A DNA stretch of 64,000 nucleotides from Metellina segmentata (lineage: Eukaryota; Arthropoda; Arachnida; Araneae; Tetragnathidae). This document shows, one piece after another, positions 32,796 through 45,089 of the stretch. A program made the position numbers and the translations under genes. The first letter of the stretch is position 1; each line of letters opens with the position of its first letter. The notes under the pieces are model-generated. The model saw only the letters and a program-made list of their open reading frames with translations. It did not search any database and was not told where the DNA came from. The DNA lies in contig OX375875.1 of the NCBI GenBank assembly GCA_947359465.1, positions 53,563,583 to 53,627,582 of the forward strand, read 5' to 3'.

Positions 32796-32915
32796 TATTC
32801 TTTCAATAACGGCTTTATTCTTTCAATAAAGGCAATATTCTTTCAATAGCGGCATTATTCTTTCAATAACGGCATTATTCTTTCAATAACTACATTATTC
32901 TTTCAATATTGGCAT
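32796..32915. repeat. Minisatellite, six 20-bp units
   Basis: Units TATTCTTTCAATAACGGCAT start every 20 bp at 32796, 32816, 32836, 32856, 32876 and 32896, with one to four differences each. They lie inside the Helitron. Confidence 0.92.
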
Positions 32916-33764
32916 AATTACACTTAAAATTTACTGAAAATTTATTCCGACTTACCTGTCATTTTTAAGTCGAATACTTTGTGGCGGTGTTGCGTGTGAT
33001 CAGAACGAAAACACATTTATTAAAATAATAAATATTTAAAACAGAAAACAGCGAAATAAAACAAAATAAAAGATGTCGGAAAAAATTGTTCTAAAGGTAT
33101 TAATTTGTGATTCATTTTTATCTCTTGATCTCGCACAGTGGCCACAACTTACAACTAAAAGTGCACAAAATTTAGAAATGTGAAATTAATTCAGAGCGTA
33201 AGAAACAGAAAATATCATTGCTCGCACGATCTTGTTCATTACCGTTCGTTCAAAAATATCGTCTGTCAAAAATATTCGGAAATCGTTTTCATTGCGCAAA
33301 GAACAAAAATGAGACTCGAAATAAATGAAATATCAGAGCTGAAATTCCATTAAAAAAAATTATTTTTTGAAGAATAATTACTTTTTTAGCAGTACTGGTA
33401 AAGCAATCGAAGTAATCGTAATATTCAATATACATTCCAATTTTTCCAGAACTACCAAATTATGGTTTATTTAAGTATACTTACTCAGGTATTTTAGCAT
33501 GAAATTCAACTAAATATAACAATAAAGAAATGTTTAATATTGCATTCACTAAACTAATAGATAATGTATAAAATAAGATACATTGCAATCAAATATCTGG
33601 AATAAAATTCATGTGTGATGCCTACACAAACACAAAATCGAACATAGAACAGAAACACGGACAGACAGACTTTCGCAACCAATTCCACTCACTAAATGAA
33701 GATAAGTACTCACTGTATGCAAGTTTTCATGAATATATATTAAAGCGTGTGGCCGTGTATAGGG

Positions 33765-33845
33765 CACATACATACAGACAGACAGACAGATGGACAGACA
33801 GACAGACAGATGGACAGACAGACAGACAGATGGACAGACTGACAT
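33765..33845. repeat. ACAG microsatellite with 20-bp super-period
   Basis: ACAGACAGACAGACAGATGG is repeated with every fifth tetramer changed to ATGG. The ORFs crossing it on both strands are artefacts of the repeat. Confidence 0.92.
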
Positions 33846-33958
33846 CAAGCGCGAAAAAGGCGGATTCGGCATCAGAAGGGTCCAAAACGGATAGAAAGCT
33901 TGAAATGGGTCGAAAATATTGAATGTACAAACAAACACTCCATTCTTATTTATATAGA

Positions 33959-35799
33959 TTAATTAAAGCATGATATATAGTCAAGGTTGTATGATGTATA
34001 TTGTGTTTTGTTATGACAAAACTCGAATAAAATACAGTATGCGTACTCGCTACAGTAAAAAATTGTATGAAGATTAAATCGTGGCCTTAAAGTGAAACGC
34101 ACTGCTAAAAGTTTCAAGATATGAGTTTTTGAGCTTTCTTAGAACAAAATGTGCTTTAGACTGATGAAGTCTACAAAGTCATATTTTCTATGCGTGAAAG
34201 TTAGATTTCTTCTGGAGAAAAACACACTTTGTGAGTAGAAATTTTCACTATCGTAGTATAAGGTATATTATTTTAAAACAACCACACATCAATAAATTCA
34301 AGTATATAAACACGATTTTAGTCATTTATCCTTCTAAGACAGGTGTGATCATTATTTGGTAATTAACTTTCTGGATATTAAAGAAATTAAGTTTTTAACC
34401 TATCTACGGTAGAGTTTAATTTTCGTGTCCTTAATGGGCAAAATTAATGAGGCCTAAATCACTAATTCCCCCCTATAGGTCTACACCTCATAAAAACATT
34501 CTTTCCCAGCATAATATTTCAATGATCATTTACCTGTTCTAAAATTGAAAATTTTGTATCTCTGTAAAGACCTAGTTTTTCTACATTTCTTTCTCGTAAA
34601 ATAGCCAATTAACCGGCCAACCTTCTCATGGCTGCATTATGTAAATTTATTCCGTTTTTTCCCTGATTTGCCACTTATAAATATCATCATTATCTAATTT
34701 TTTCCGATTGTTTTGAGTTTTTCCTTTCATATTAGCATACTTTCTTTAATTTTAACTCAATAATCTGAAAAACCAAAAAGGTTTTTGGTGTTCTATTTAA
34801 CAATCCTGCATAATCTGTTTCTTACTTAGAGCAATATTGTATTTATATTACCACCTTGCATAAGATTTGCATTTCAAACTAACTTGTAACTTATCCATTT
34901 AACGTCACTATTTCGAATTATTCACACGACGATTCCATCACACAATTACTTAACCAGTTACTCTCCATGCCGTAATACAAACTGACTCATATCCAGCCCC
35001 TTGTCTTCGCAAGAAATTCACCCAGATACGGATAGTTCCTACCAAATGCGCTGGGTCAGAAATTAGTAAATATTCCAATGTCTCGTTGGATTCGATCGAA
35101 CGAAAGCCATCTTCGAATCCAATCACAAATCCTTCGCCCCTTATTAAAAAAAATTCTTTATTGCTGTTTTTCGATTAACAGGAAAAAGCAGAACACTGTA
35201 TAATAACATTTTCTCCGTCTCTTCCCTTTTATTACAAAGCAATATCTTCGTCACCCCAACCAATCCAATGTCCGTTAAGTCTGTTTAAGAAGAAAAAAAA
35301 AATTACGGGACATCTCTAATCCATTCTTTGTTCCGAAATACCCAAGAGTTCCCTATCTTTTGAAAAATTAAACTTGACAACCGTTATTATATCCGTCTGA
35401 TGAAATTAAGCTGAAATTTTCGGATGAGGAGCACACACACACGTGGGAAGCGAAGAGAAGTGAAAAAATATTAATAACAGTTCCTCCCAGGGAAGGGGGG
35501 GGGTCAAAGCCTGGGGGGCGCGAACTTATCCCATTTTGGAAAAGACGAACGATGCAATTTAGTAATACCTAGATCATGATTCAACGTTAATCTAATTGAT
35601 AAAGCCAAGATAACATCGAAAAATCTTTTTACGACCCTGTACTTTATCATATTGACGACCGCAAAGGGGAGAGGATTGGAGATGCGTTTGTGTTTGTCGA
35701 CCTCGGCACTTTAAAATAACGGAAATGTGTCGCTTTGAAGTAAGCAAGTAGGTTTTTATAGTCTGTCTATATAGTATTTCACTGAAGCACATTAATTGA
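33959..35799. other. Unassigned sequence
   Basis: No gene or dispersed repeat recognised. A run of G at ~35497-35520 and a CA run at ~35432 are simple sequence. Confidence 0.45.
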
Positions 35800-36345
35800 T
35801 GTTGTTTGTATGTTGACGAATGGTAATAAACGGATTGTAAACGATGTAAAACCAATTGCTATGAGACTCGTCTCCACCAATTTTGCTCTTCAGCATAAAT
35901 ATACTTGATATGAGCTAGTCTGCATAACCTATGCATTTTTACTAACGTGCGCGGCACAGAAATCGACATTATTTATGGAATGACGAATGGCAACAAGCAA
36001 ATATAAACATTGTAAATTTAACGATGAAAGTAAACTACAGATTTCATTCACCAATTTTACTGCGTGGTTTAACTATGCTTGATCTATGGAACTCCAAATC
36101 CATACATATTTTTCACTGACTTCCGCGATACTGAAATCGACATAATTTATTTTTGGAGAGTGGTAACATATGAATATGAACAATGTAAAATCAACCATCG
36201 TGGCATCCATTCGTAAATTTTACTGCTACTTTGAATATGGCACTTGATAGGAGCAATGGTGCTTCCATATCGATTAATATATTTTGCTGACGTTCGGAGC
36301 AGAGAAATTATCATTATTTATGTATTAGCGAATGGCAATTTAGCA
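35800..36345. repeat. Decayed ~170-bp tandem array, three to four units
   Basis: GACGAATGG.AA motifs at 35814, 35981, ~36155 (GAGAGTGGTAA) and 36329 give spacings near 170. Each is followed by AA..TTGTAAA and CACCAATTTTACTGC-like sequence, and preceded by GAAATCGACATTATTTAT. The last unit is cut by R1. Confidence 0.72.
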
Positions 36346-36545
36346 ATCCGGAATGAAACAGCGCTACTTAGTCTACCAAAAAGTACTTCGTGGTAGAGTT
36401 GGGTAACACTGCGATATATACTACTCAATCGTAAGTTTTTTTTTGTGGTGGTATCTAAGATCGCTACAATACTCCTACTCCAGAATTTAGTGGTAGCCGA
36501 AATTCGATAGATGATGCCACTAGTAGATTGATTCCAATCTGAGTT
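36346..36545 (+). repeat. R1 repeat copy
   Basis: AGCAATCCGGAATGAAACAG, then CTACCAAAAAGTACTTCGTG, GTAGAGTTGGGTAACACTGC and a tail through TAGATGATGCCACTAGTAGA. Matches the inverse of 50578-50770. Confidence 0.75.
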
Positions 36546-37369
36546 GATTCCAGTTCACAGCTGTAACTGTCCAAAAGTATGTAAACAAAACGAGACACAA
36601 CATCTGTGAGATTGACTGTCAGTCTTGCCCTTTATCATCCCATTCCGATATTCCCGACAATGAAGTCCCACTTCCTGACCAAAAAAATGGTAAAGCTATA
36701 AATTTCAAGACTTGTAGACCCTTGTCCTGTCACTCAGCAAAATTCCTTATGAATAAAAGATGATCTCTAAAAAGAAATTTGATTGCATCCGAGCTGCTGG
36801 GGTAAGATTTGGAGTGATTTTCAAGAAAGAGGAATCAGATTCCAGACGCCCCTAGATCTGCTGCAGTTGCTCATTTTAGGCCTTTGACTGAGACACCCCA
36901 TCTACATCTTTCTACTTTAATTGTTTCTGGATTATGTGATTCCAAACAAGTCTTAAACTCTGATCATTTTGATGGATGTAGTTCACTTACGGATTACAGT
37001 GGACTCGTTCAGAATTACTGGAGAGCTCGTGAACTTATGACGTAATTGCCGAAGGATCCGCATTTGCCAACAGCAGTTTTGCCATTTCGTTCAAATGGGG
37101 GTTTAGTTACCGAGTAAAAAACATAAAAACGCAAAGAGCTCACCACTTTATTTTTTCAAAACGTTGAAAAACTGTGAATGTCTTCGAACAAGTTGATGGG
37201 ATGTAATTAGGAAGACCATTCAGGAACATAATTGTAAAAACATTCTATTTTCGATTAATTTTCTTTCATTAGGATACATAAAATTCAAAATAAAGAATAC
37301 ATTCTGACGATTTAACTGATTGGAATATTGTCACATAGAAACTTGGGGTAGTTCTTATGATGGCTTTTC
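36546..37369. other. Unassigned sequence
   Basis: No ORF above 60 codons. The moderate GC content at 36600-37130 looks like old coding-derived sequence, but I could not identify a protein in it. Confidence 0.35.
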
Positions 37370-37625
37370 AAGAACCCAGCCATTAACTAGATCAAATAGT
37401 ATTTATTCACAGTAAAAAAATGTGCGGCGATCTAGCTGATCGTACATCAGAACTGCCTCTCTGTTTGAGGGCATCAGCTTATATAGGTACAGACAATAGG
37501 TCTAGAATATTCTATAAGCATCCAAATTAACTTTGCTCGAACTTTCTGTAATTTCCCAGAGAGCTGATTTATTGGCTCTCGAAGATTAAAAAGAGAGGAA
37601 ATTACAAACTTGCGAATAGCCGTCA
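37370..37625 (-). mobile_element. Possible solo LTR
   Basis: On the minus strand the sequence runs TGTAATTTCC... through a TATATAAG box (~37488) to an AATAAATACTATTTGATC polyadenylation-like end (~37398). This order is that of a gypsy-type LTR. No matching second LTR, internal domain or clear TSD was found. Confidence 0.35.
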
Positions 37626-37629
37626 GTTG

Positions 37630-37692
37630 GTTTCGAACTCAAGACCCAACGCTATGCATCCAGCGTCGTTACCTCTGGGCCACCTGTCTGTC
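37630..37692 (-). repeat. tRNA-like sequence, probably SINE or tRNA pseudogene
   Basis: On the minus strand: GGTGGCCCAGAGGTAACGAC (A-box-like), then GCGTTGGGTC and TTGAGTTCGAAACC (B-box-like). Pairing of the acceptor stem is not evident, so a working tRNA is unlikely. It directly precedes the LTR-like segment. Confidence 0.45.
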
Positions 37693-39190
37693 AAAGAGAT
37701 AAAATACGGCAATATATAATCAACTAATATAATCAGCTATCTATGTGCATTGTTTTAAATTGTTTTCCCTCTAATGTTTATTTTACCTATTTTGGCTTGA
37801 TATATGGTTTGTCATTTATTATAGGATTTACAATTACGAATCCAATTGTATCTAGTCATTTTAATGTCAGTATTGTCAGTAACTCCAAATTGTGAAATAC
37901 TGTTTCCTAATTTAATTATTAATTATAAAAAGTTATTTGTAAAGAAGTCTAATGTAATTATGGCATTGCATTAATACAAGCAGTGGAATTTTCAGCGCAG
38001 ATATTCTGGGCAGGACGTTTATATTAACGTCCTTAGTTTCTTAGTTTAATATAATCGTAATTGCTTACGTCACACTCGATAAAGTTACAACAAGTTCAAA
38101 ATAAAAACGAGGAAAATTTCAAAAAACGCTTCTATAAAATGCAGGGCATCTTACTGCTTGTAAATATTTATATACTACTAAATAATTAAATTTAAAACCT
38201 TAACTAAACTATGTTATCATTACTAAAGGCCGCGTTGGTAATTTGAATAAAGTATAGCAAGTTGCAAATTTTGCAAGTCAATCTGAAATGTATATATTTA
38301 TTCTGGTTTTTTTTTTTTCCTATTTGTTGTTTTCACTAGGGATTAGTAAAAAGCCTTGTCTGCAAAATTATTAGTTTGTCGACCTATAAAATTTGAGTCA
38401 ATGAAAATCTGTTTCCTGTGCCCTTGAAATAAATAATTATTTTTTATGTTTAATACAATCGCAAATATTTATGATGCATTCAATAAAATTGTAACACTAA
38501 CGGCAGAAAATGTTTCACTTGACCTTCATTGGTACAAATTACAAAGCTATGCAACTTGTTAATTTAATTATTATATAAATATTAAGTTGCTATATAACGC
38601 TTCTAAATATTGAGATGATAGTTTGTTTAGTAACACGAATTTTTGAATCGTGCAAGTTAGTTCGAAAAACATTACATTAATTCGTTTTCCTTATATCTTT
38701 TTTCATTTGGATGAAAAACATGTCTGTAAAACTTTTTTCTCTTAACTTTTATGAAACGTGAGCAGAAGTGTAGAAACGTGATGGAGTATTCCAAAATATT
38801 TCAACAATAAACAATATAAAATATTAGCAATTAAGATAACAACAAGTAGTTCAAAGCGCAAAAAATGTTGTTAGAAAATTTTCGAAACTTTAGAAAGAGA
38901 TTAAATATTTATTCTGGTATATTTAATCAGTGTGAGAGAGTTTGCAGACGATGTTCTTAAACTGTTACCGGGGGTCTATGTTTCCTAGTAAAGAACAAAT
39001 AAAACTATAAGATTATCTCTTGAATTATTTTAAAAATAACCTCCCTTTACTGGAGTTCACCTTATGTCAATGTTTACTGTTTATTTCACAAGATATAATC
39101 TTGTTCTGTTCATATTAACTTTGTCGGTAATTGATTCGCTTGAAAACTGCAAAAGAGAATATGTATGCCTGCAAATTCCAATGCACATAT
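37693..39190. other. Unassigned AT-rich sequence
   Basis: Nothing recognised in about 1.5 kb. Confidence 0.5.
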
Positions 39191-40104
39191 CGCACCCCCG
39201 CATGAAAAGTGATACAAGTCAAAAAATAAAAATTTTGATGTTATGTCATTGAAAAATATGTAAGAGGTGCCCCAGCGTGTTATATTACTATTTTATAGAA
39301 TATAAAATAGAAGTTACCACCATAAATCTATATATATAATTCTCTTACGTGGCTCACGAAAAAGACGTTATTTGTAATCGCGTTTTGGCAACACTGTACG
39401 ATTGTTTGTTTATCGCTAAGTCTCGCGCAGCGATTGAATTTATAGCGTTATCGGATGAAATTTTATTTTTAAAAAAAAGGAAATTTTAATGAGCTGTTGC
39501 AGTTAGTTTATAATAGAAATCAAAGAAAGCGGAGGATCTTTTAAGGGCCATTTAAAAAACGGTCCTTTTCAGGGCCAACAATTATAGTTCAACAAGACGC
39601 TTGCACTACAACTTTCGGCAACAAACTAAATGAAAAAGTGTGGGTCGTTTGAGTGTTGGGAAAATGTACACACAAACAACATGCTGGGTATTCAATTTCC
39701 AAAGCAACGCTCACATTTCGAGTCAAAATTTGCACAAAGTTTTCATTTGAATTCTGATTTTAGAGATACTGTATAAATTTTTTCTGTAATACAGCAAATT
39801 TAGATTTGAAAAACATTTTTTTGGTAACATATTTTGTAAACAATCCCTTCTGCTAGGACACATGTCTTCATTGAGGCGAGCGAAGCGAGCATAGGTTCGC
39901 GCAGCGAACCAATGTGGATTGCGAAGCAATCCTCCGGGGATTGGCGAGCGTTATCGAGCAGGGGGCAGGCTCACTAGTACTTACCTAAAATTTAAAAGAA
40001 GCTTATACTATTTCAATATAAGTTTTATAGTATCCTTTTAGTTGATGCTCTCTCTTCTCAAATTCTGCAATTTTGAGTTGTGTCACTTTACTTGCCGGGG
40101 TGCG
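39191..40104. mobile_element. MITE split by a Helitron
   Basis: Terminal repeats CGCACCCC.GCATGAAAAGTGA (left) and inverted CGCACCCCGGCAAGTAAAGTG (right), flanked by ATAT on both sides. Without the 651-bp Helitron it is 263 bp, matching the 253-bp intact copy at 56316-56568. Confidence 0.85.
39327..39977 (+). mobile_element. Non-autonomous Helitron, 651 bp
   Basis: Starts TCTATATATATAATTCTCTT after A and ends GGCTCACTAG before T. The 3' region has stacked short hairpins: GGTTCGC-GCA-GCGAACC, GGATTGC-GAA-GCAATCC, and GAGC...GCTC next to the end. The paralogous MITE at 56450/56451 reads GCATAAA|TACTAACC without the insert, proving both boundaries. No coding capacity. Confidence 0.93.
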
Positions 40105-41796
40105 ATATATTAAAATCGCATAATGTGTACACAAGAGGAATGAAAATTTCATGCAGTAAAAAGTCATAAATGCCACGTTTATCGCTAATAACTACTCTTT
40201 GAATTTGCTCTAACTGCATTTTTTAAAGCCATTTCTCACGTTACTGTAGTACGTATCAATATTTTTAATATTAAAACAATATGTAACTAAACTTAGTTCC
40301 ACGGTGCAAAATTACCATCCATAAATTTTTATACTTTAAATCTGTTAAAAACGTCATCCGGGAAAACAGCCTCAAGTATACAATACAAAACTTTTAACTA
40401 TCTTAATATGCTTATACGTTTTTACTTTTTGTACTGATAAACTTTTTTCTTGTGAAGCTAAATGCAGAGGGCATTAATGGTTTGGCAACCCTTTTTAGAA
40501 CTCTTGGTATAACTTGGCATGTTACTCGAAAGCAATTTTAATGATGTCGCATCAAACAATTGACCTCAAACATCGCCACAACGGCGATAAATCAAATTAT
40601 TCGTCTGTGTAGTTTGTTTTCTTTACAGTGAAATTTCTCTAATTTTTTGTGTGATTATTTTAAATAATTATACTTTAAGTCGTCTGTCTCAAATTATAAT
40701 TCTATTTAATAGCTTTGTTGCAAAAAAAAAATTAATGTTTTTTATATAGGTATAAAATTAAATGCTTATTCGCAATCTGATACATTCTACAATTAGTGTA
40801 CTTAAAGCTTTTTTCATAAAATTTAAGTATACGATATAATGTTGTTACCACTCTTTCATGCACTTAGTTTTTCAATTGCATTTATTACTATTTATCATAG
40901 AAATTATGGAATTAAATAACTAATCATCCGAGATTGCTTTCAAAAATTCTATTCTGAAAAAAACTTATTGATTTTAATTCTCGATGTTTCCAGTTTTTGT
41001 TTAATAAATTCATGGTACTCTTCAAGTGTATTTCTTTAATCTGAAATTCACGGATCGATCAAAAATGATTTATGTAAGTGGAAATCAATCTTTTTCATTG
41101 AAGTGAGCAAAGAAATGCTCTCAGACAAATTTCAATACATTAAGTTCAAGGGAAAATGTATCTTTCTCTTGTTATTTCTGAACTTCTTTTCTACTAACGT
41201 TTAGTTTTCAACTAAAATTGCTATATCAGGTAATTAATTAACACCGACCATGGAACAAAAAACCTGTTACTTCTTTCTAAACTACCATTTCCCAAATGGT
41301 GGTTATTACAGCATAGGCAAAAAAAGGTAGCTGAATTTTTCATGTTGTTCAAATATTGGTATAAGTTTCGTGAAATTCTTATATTTAACTCAGATAGTAT
41401 CAAATACAGGATTGAAATTGAATTAAAAGTAAAATTGAATTAATTATTGCATACCTTACAACGCATGTTTTATAAAAAATATTATTTATTATTTTTTTTT
41501 AATTGTACTAGGGTGTCATCAAATAGCTTAGTTTTAAGGTTTACTTTTTTCACTTTATAGTAGCTTCTTATTTCACAATAAAATTGGTGCTTACACAAAA
41601 AAAAATTTTCCATGGCATCTAATAAATCTTCAAGTTAAACATCGAAAACTTTGTTAATTGAAATGCAATGCCAACAAAATTGCTACTCGTATATGAACAG
41701 TAACCTCTTTTTTTTTATTAAATTTTTTCTTTATTTTGTTTTGTTTGTCGCTCTATGATTATTTTTACTACGTGAAGACCGGGACCAACTGCGGAA
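40105..41796. other. Unassigned AT-rich sequence
   Basis: No gene recognised. Small ORFs only. Confidence 0.5.
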
Positions 41797-41890
41797 AGTG
41801 GGTTATGAATATCCTAGCTATGACTGGGATTCAAACCCAGAATGTGGTGAACCAAGTACCAGAGAGCTCTCCACTCAACTTCCGGTTTAA
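41797..41890 (-). repeat. tRNA-like sequence (SINE head or tRNA pseudogene)
   Basis: On the minus strand, TTGAGTGGAGAGCTCTCTGG (A-box-like) is followed by CTGGGTTTGAATCCCAGTC, a B box inside a perfect 5-bp CTGGG/CCCAG T-arm-like stem. No clear acceptor stem or intact anticodon arm. Confidence 0.5.
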
Positions 41891-42917
41891 TAACCTTGAG
41901 CATATTTATGAGCACAGCCTAATACAGGTTTCAAAATTCATCATCATCCATATAGGCAGTATGCTTAAATCTAGTTTTTCAACGAATGGCGACTATTTAC
42001 AGAAGCTCTTAATGATTGGTACTGTTTTGTTGATTATGCAGGGTTTATGGACTTCTAGGTACTTTGAAATATGTGTGGTTTTAAATTTGTGAATGCCCCC
42101 TAGGTTATGAAAGTGTGTAAGAAAAATTGTTGACTCAAGGGTAATGGCATACACAAAGCACCTTTTCAAAGATATTTATAACTCCTCTATTGCTCTCTTA
42201 AATTTGATTCACAACACAAAAACTTCACGCTTTTTCTGTTTTCTTTTTCGTATCCTACTTGGTCCAATTAGGTATTTTAGAGAGGAATTTTAGAATTTTT
42301 AAAGATACGTTAACTTGTGGAATTTTGTCTAGATAAGTTAGACCAAGTTCATGCACCTTCTAAAAGTCCAAGATGAGCATAGGATTAATGTACCGATGGA
42401 CCTCTCTAGACAGTCAGGAGGATGAACGGGAAAGGCTTGCTCAAGGCTATCATTACTTGATCTCATTTAGCCTTTGGTAAGTTAGGGATGACAGTCTACT
42501 GACATCTATCAGCCTGGAATTTGATGTCACCCCAGGAGCTATGGTTGGAAGGTATTTTCCAACAAATATTGTTCTGAAGTTTCTTTTTCGCAGAAATTTC
42601 GTAAGAGGCGTATTTGAATACAATGTATATGAGATCAGCAGGCAACTAAAAGGCGACAATTTTGCTGCCATTTATCAACCTTAGTGACTAGGGTAGCTCT
42701 TTATGCAAAATGGTCTCAAAAACGTGTACCGTTTCCAAAATCTTGGCGAGTTTTCGAAACATTTGGCGCGTATTTTTTAATTTATCAAAGGTCAACGAAA
42801 ATTTAGTCCCTTTTTTTAATTAAATGCGGATGGAAAATATATTTATCATATTCTCCCTCAGGAAGAAAATTTTTCAAAATTTAGCTACAATTTTGCATCA
42901 TTTTCCAAAACATTATT
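41891..42917. other. Unassigned sequence
   Basis: The 118-codon ORF 41736-42092 crosses the tRNA-like repeat and has no family features. No gene supported. Confidence 0.4.
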
Positions 42918-43135
42918 TTAACATCAAATAATATTTTATAATACATTACATCAAATAATATTTTAATACATAACACCAAATAATATTTTAATACATAACA
43001 TCAAATAATATTTTAATATATAACATCAAATAATATTTTAACATCAAATAATATTTTAACATCAAATAATATTTTAATATATAACATCAAATAATATTTT
43101 AACATCAAATAATATTTTAATATATAACATCAAAA
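42918..43135. repeat. AT-rich minisatellite with mixed 18- and ~26-bp units
   Basis: AACATCAAATAATATTTT (18 bp) repeats about nine times, with or without an 8-bp AATACATA/AATATATA spacer. Alternation of the two lengths gives a longer period in the second half. Confidence 0.9.
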
Positions 43136-43394
43136 TTATAAAACTTGCTTCGGATCATAACACTGTGTGTCTCAGATTACAAAGCACTCACTTTTGAATG
43201 AGGCTACGAATAAACGAATTCTATTTTACATGTTCAAGACTTAAGCAGATATATCAACAGATGTTTTGAAAATCATGTTACGTGCATCATTTTACGTGAT
43301 CAACAGTCTTGCAGAGTCACTTGTGACTTAAGGACAAAAGAATCGGGGCTTAGCCTTATGTAGCCCATCACGTCTGCATGACCCTGTTAAAAAT

Positions 43395-43480
43395 ATTTTG
43401 CATTCTTTATTAGTAATATAGTTGGGCTACCTTTAACCTTCAATACAGCTTCTATTCTTGGAGAACTCACACCAAACTGT
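43395..43480 (-). pseudogene. Tc1-type transposase, C-terminal scrap
   Basis: The minus strand reads SPRIEAVLKVKGSPTIL, followed by a short AT-rich 3' flank. This arrangement matches the ends of the Tc1 remnants at 18044 and 7695. Too short to place further. Confidence 0.5.
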
Positions 43481-43869
43481 TCAGAAGTAGCACACTAAGA
43501 AACCGCGCTATACTTCGAAGAAATACTTTATTTTTATATCCCGCTTGCTCCATATTTATGGATCGATGTTTTATCATCTGAAATTACTACCCTCTCCCCA
43601 ATAAAGAGCTTACGACAGCAATGTCTCCCCTTTGATGTAAATATTCAAAGTACCCCTCTGTTTATAACTAATAATAAACAGGACCCCCAAATCTGCATTC
43701 CAGTCCCCAGAGTCAGTATAGGTGAAAGGCACTTCATGACATAAAAATATGAATACCACGTACATAACTTTCACAGACGTTCATATTTTTCTCCTCTTTT
43801 CCATTTTGCAGTTTTAAACCTTTATTATTATAAACACGACGAAAGGGTTTATACATTTTTTAATCTAAA

Positions 43870-44905
43870 AAATGATGGGCAGTACACATCTATGTAGGAC
43901 AGTACACACCTATGTGGGGCAGTACACACTCATGCGGACATCCTGATATCGTGATACCGGTAATAGGCACACCCATTGGGTGACCTTATATCGTGGTATA
44001 AGAGGCAAATATGTGGTACGCTAGTATCATCGCATTGGTGGTACGCTAGTATCAACATTGGTGGTCCTGTTATTATGGCATAGGCGACACACACTCATGG
44101 GGTCCTAGTAGCATGGTACCAGCGACGCACGAGCATCGATCCTTCTATTATGATATCAGCAAGATACACATCCATGTTGGGACCAGGTATCATATTTAAA
44201 GACATACATACCCATGAGATGACCCTAGAATCATGATATCTTCAAAACCCGAGATATGATATCATGTACCAGCGACATGCACACACGCGCCCATATGAAG
44301 ACTGGTGTCGAGGCATCAGCGATACCCGTGTGAGGACACTAGTTCCATGATATCGGTGATACAGAAACCCCCCCCCCCCCATTCATGCGGGAGTCCAAAT
44401 ATTGTGGTGCCAGGAAGACATGTATATAGAAGCCCTGATATGATATCGATACTCACATACCCATGTAGGGCCTTGGTATGATATCGGCGACACATGAACG
44501 CCCTTGTGTAGTCCCTGGTATCATGATATCAAGACATAGACATACACCAATGTGGAGGACCTGATATCATATATCATGGTATCGGCGACACACACATACC
44601 CATGTGGGGCCTTGGTATCATGATACATACGATACACGCACGCCCATGTGGAGCCTCTGGTATCATGAAATCGATGACACATACACCAATGTGGAGGTCC
44701 TGATACATCATGATATCGTCGAGACACACACATACCCATCTGGGGCTTTGTTACCATGATACCTGTGATACACGCACGCCCATGTCGAGCCCCTGGAATC
44801 ATTGTATCGATGACACCAATGTGGAGGCCCTAATTTCATGATATGGTTAATGCACCCATGTGGGATCTTGGTACCAGCGACCGACACATCCATATAGGTA
44901 TCATG
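43870..44905. repeat. Minisatellite of ~42-48-bp units with three-unit higher-order period
   Basis: Units carry GGTATCATGATATC, GACACACAC and CCCATGTGGGGC-type segments. In the last 470 bp three unit types follow in fixed order. CCTGAT/CCTAAT marks the first type at 44434, 44560, 44699 and 44829 (spacings 126, 139, 130). A 13-C run lies at 44368-44380. Minus-strand ORFs here are repeat artefacts. Confidence 0.85.
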
Positions 44906-45089
44906 AAAGCAAGGATGCATTAGCAAAGTAAAAAAAGGGCACCAGTTTTCGTGATTTTTTAAGGAAATTCATTCTGATTTGAGTCGATAAAAACATACCA
45001 ATGGAATACGAAAAATATGTGGCTCAATTTATAAATTCAATTGCAGTTTTTAATTGGAAGCTGTCTACACGATATTTAATTTGCCCAAA

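Larger units (their letters stand above)
32285..33958 (-). mobile_element. Non-autonomous Helitron, 1.67 kb
   Basis: On the minus strand it begins TCTATATAAATAAGAATGG after an A and ends GGTATTTTGCTAG before a T. These are the TC...CTRR ends and the A|T target of Helitrons. A short ACC-GAGCAA-GGT hairpin lies just inside the 3' end. No Rep/helicase ORF is present. It carries two internal tandem repeats. Confidence 0.72.

Noticed and set aside
32796..32915. CRISPR-like regularly spaced repeat
   Set aside because: It is a contiguous 20-bp tandem repeat without spacers, in an evidently eukaryotic genome.
33609..33938. ORFs on both strands with Cys/Ser/Val-rich or Thr/Asp/Arg-rich repeats
   Set aside because: Translation of the ACAG microsatellite inside a Helitron.
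36600..37130. Possible old coding exon or pseudogene
   Set aside because: Translation in six frames by eye gave only short stretches with stops and no recognisable motif.
44521..44926. Overlapping ORFs with a repeated His/Asp/Thr pattern, resembling a repeat protein
   Set aside because: Produced by the ~45-bp minisatellite, whose period is near a multiple of three. No start context and units diverge freely.
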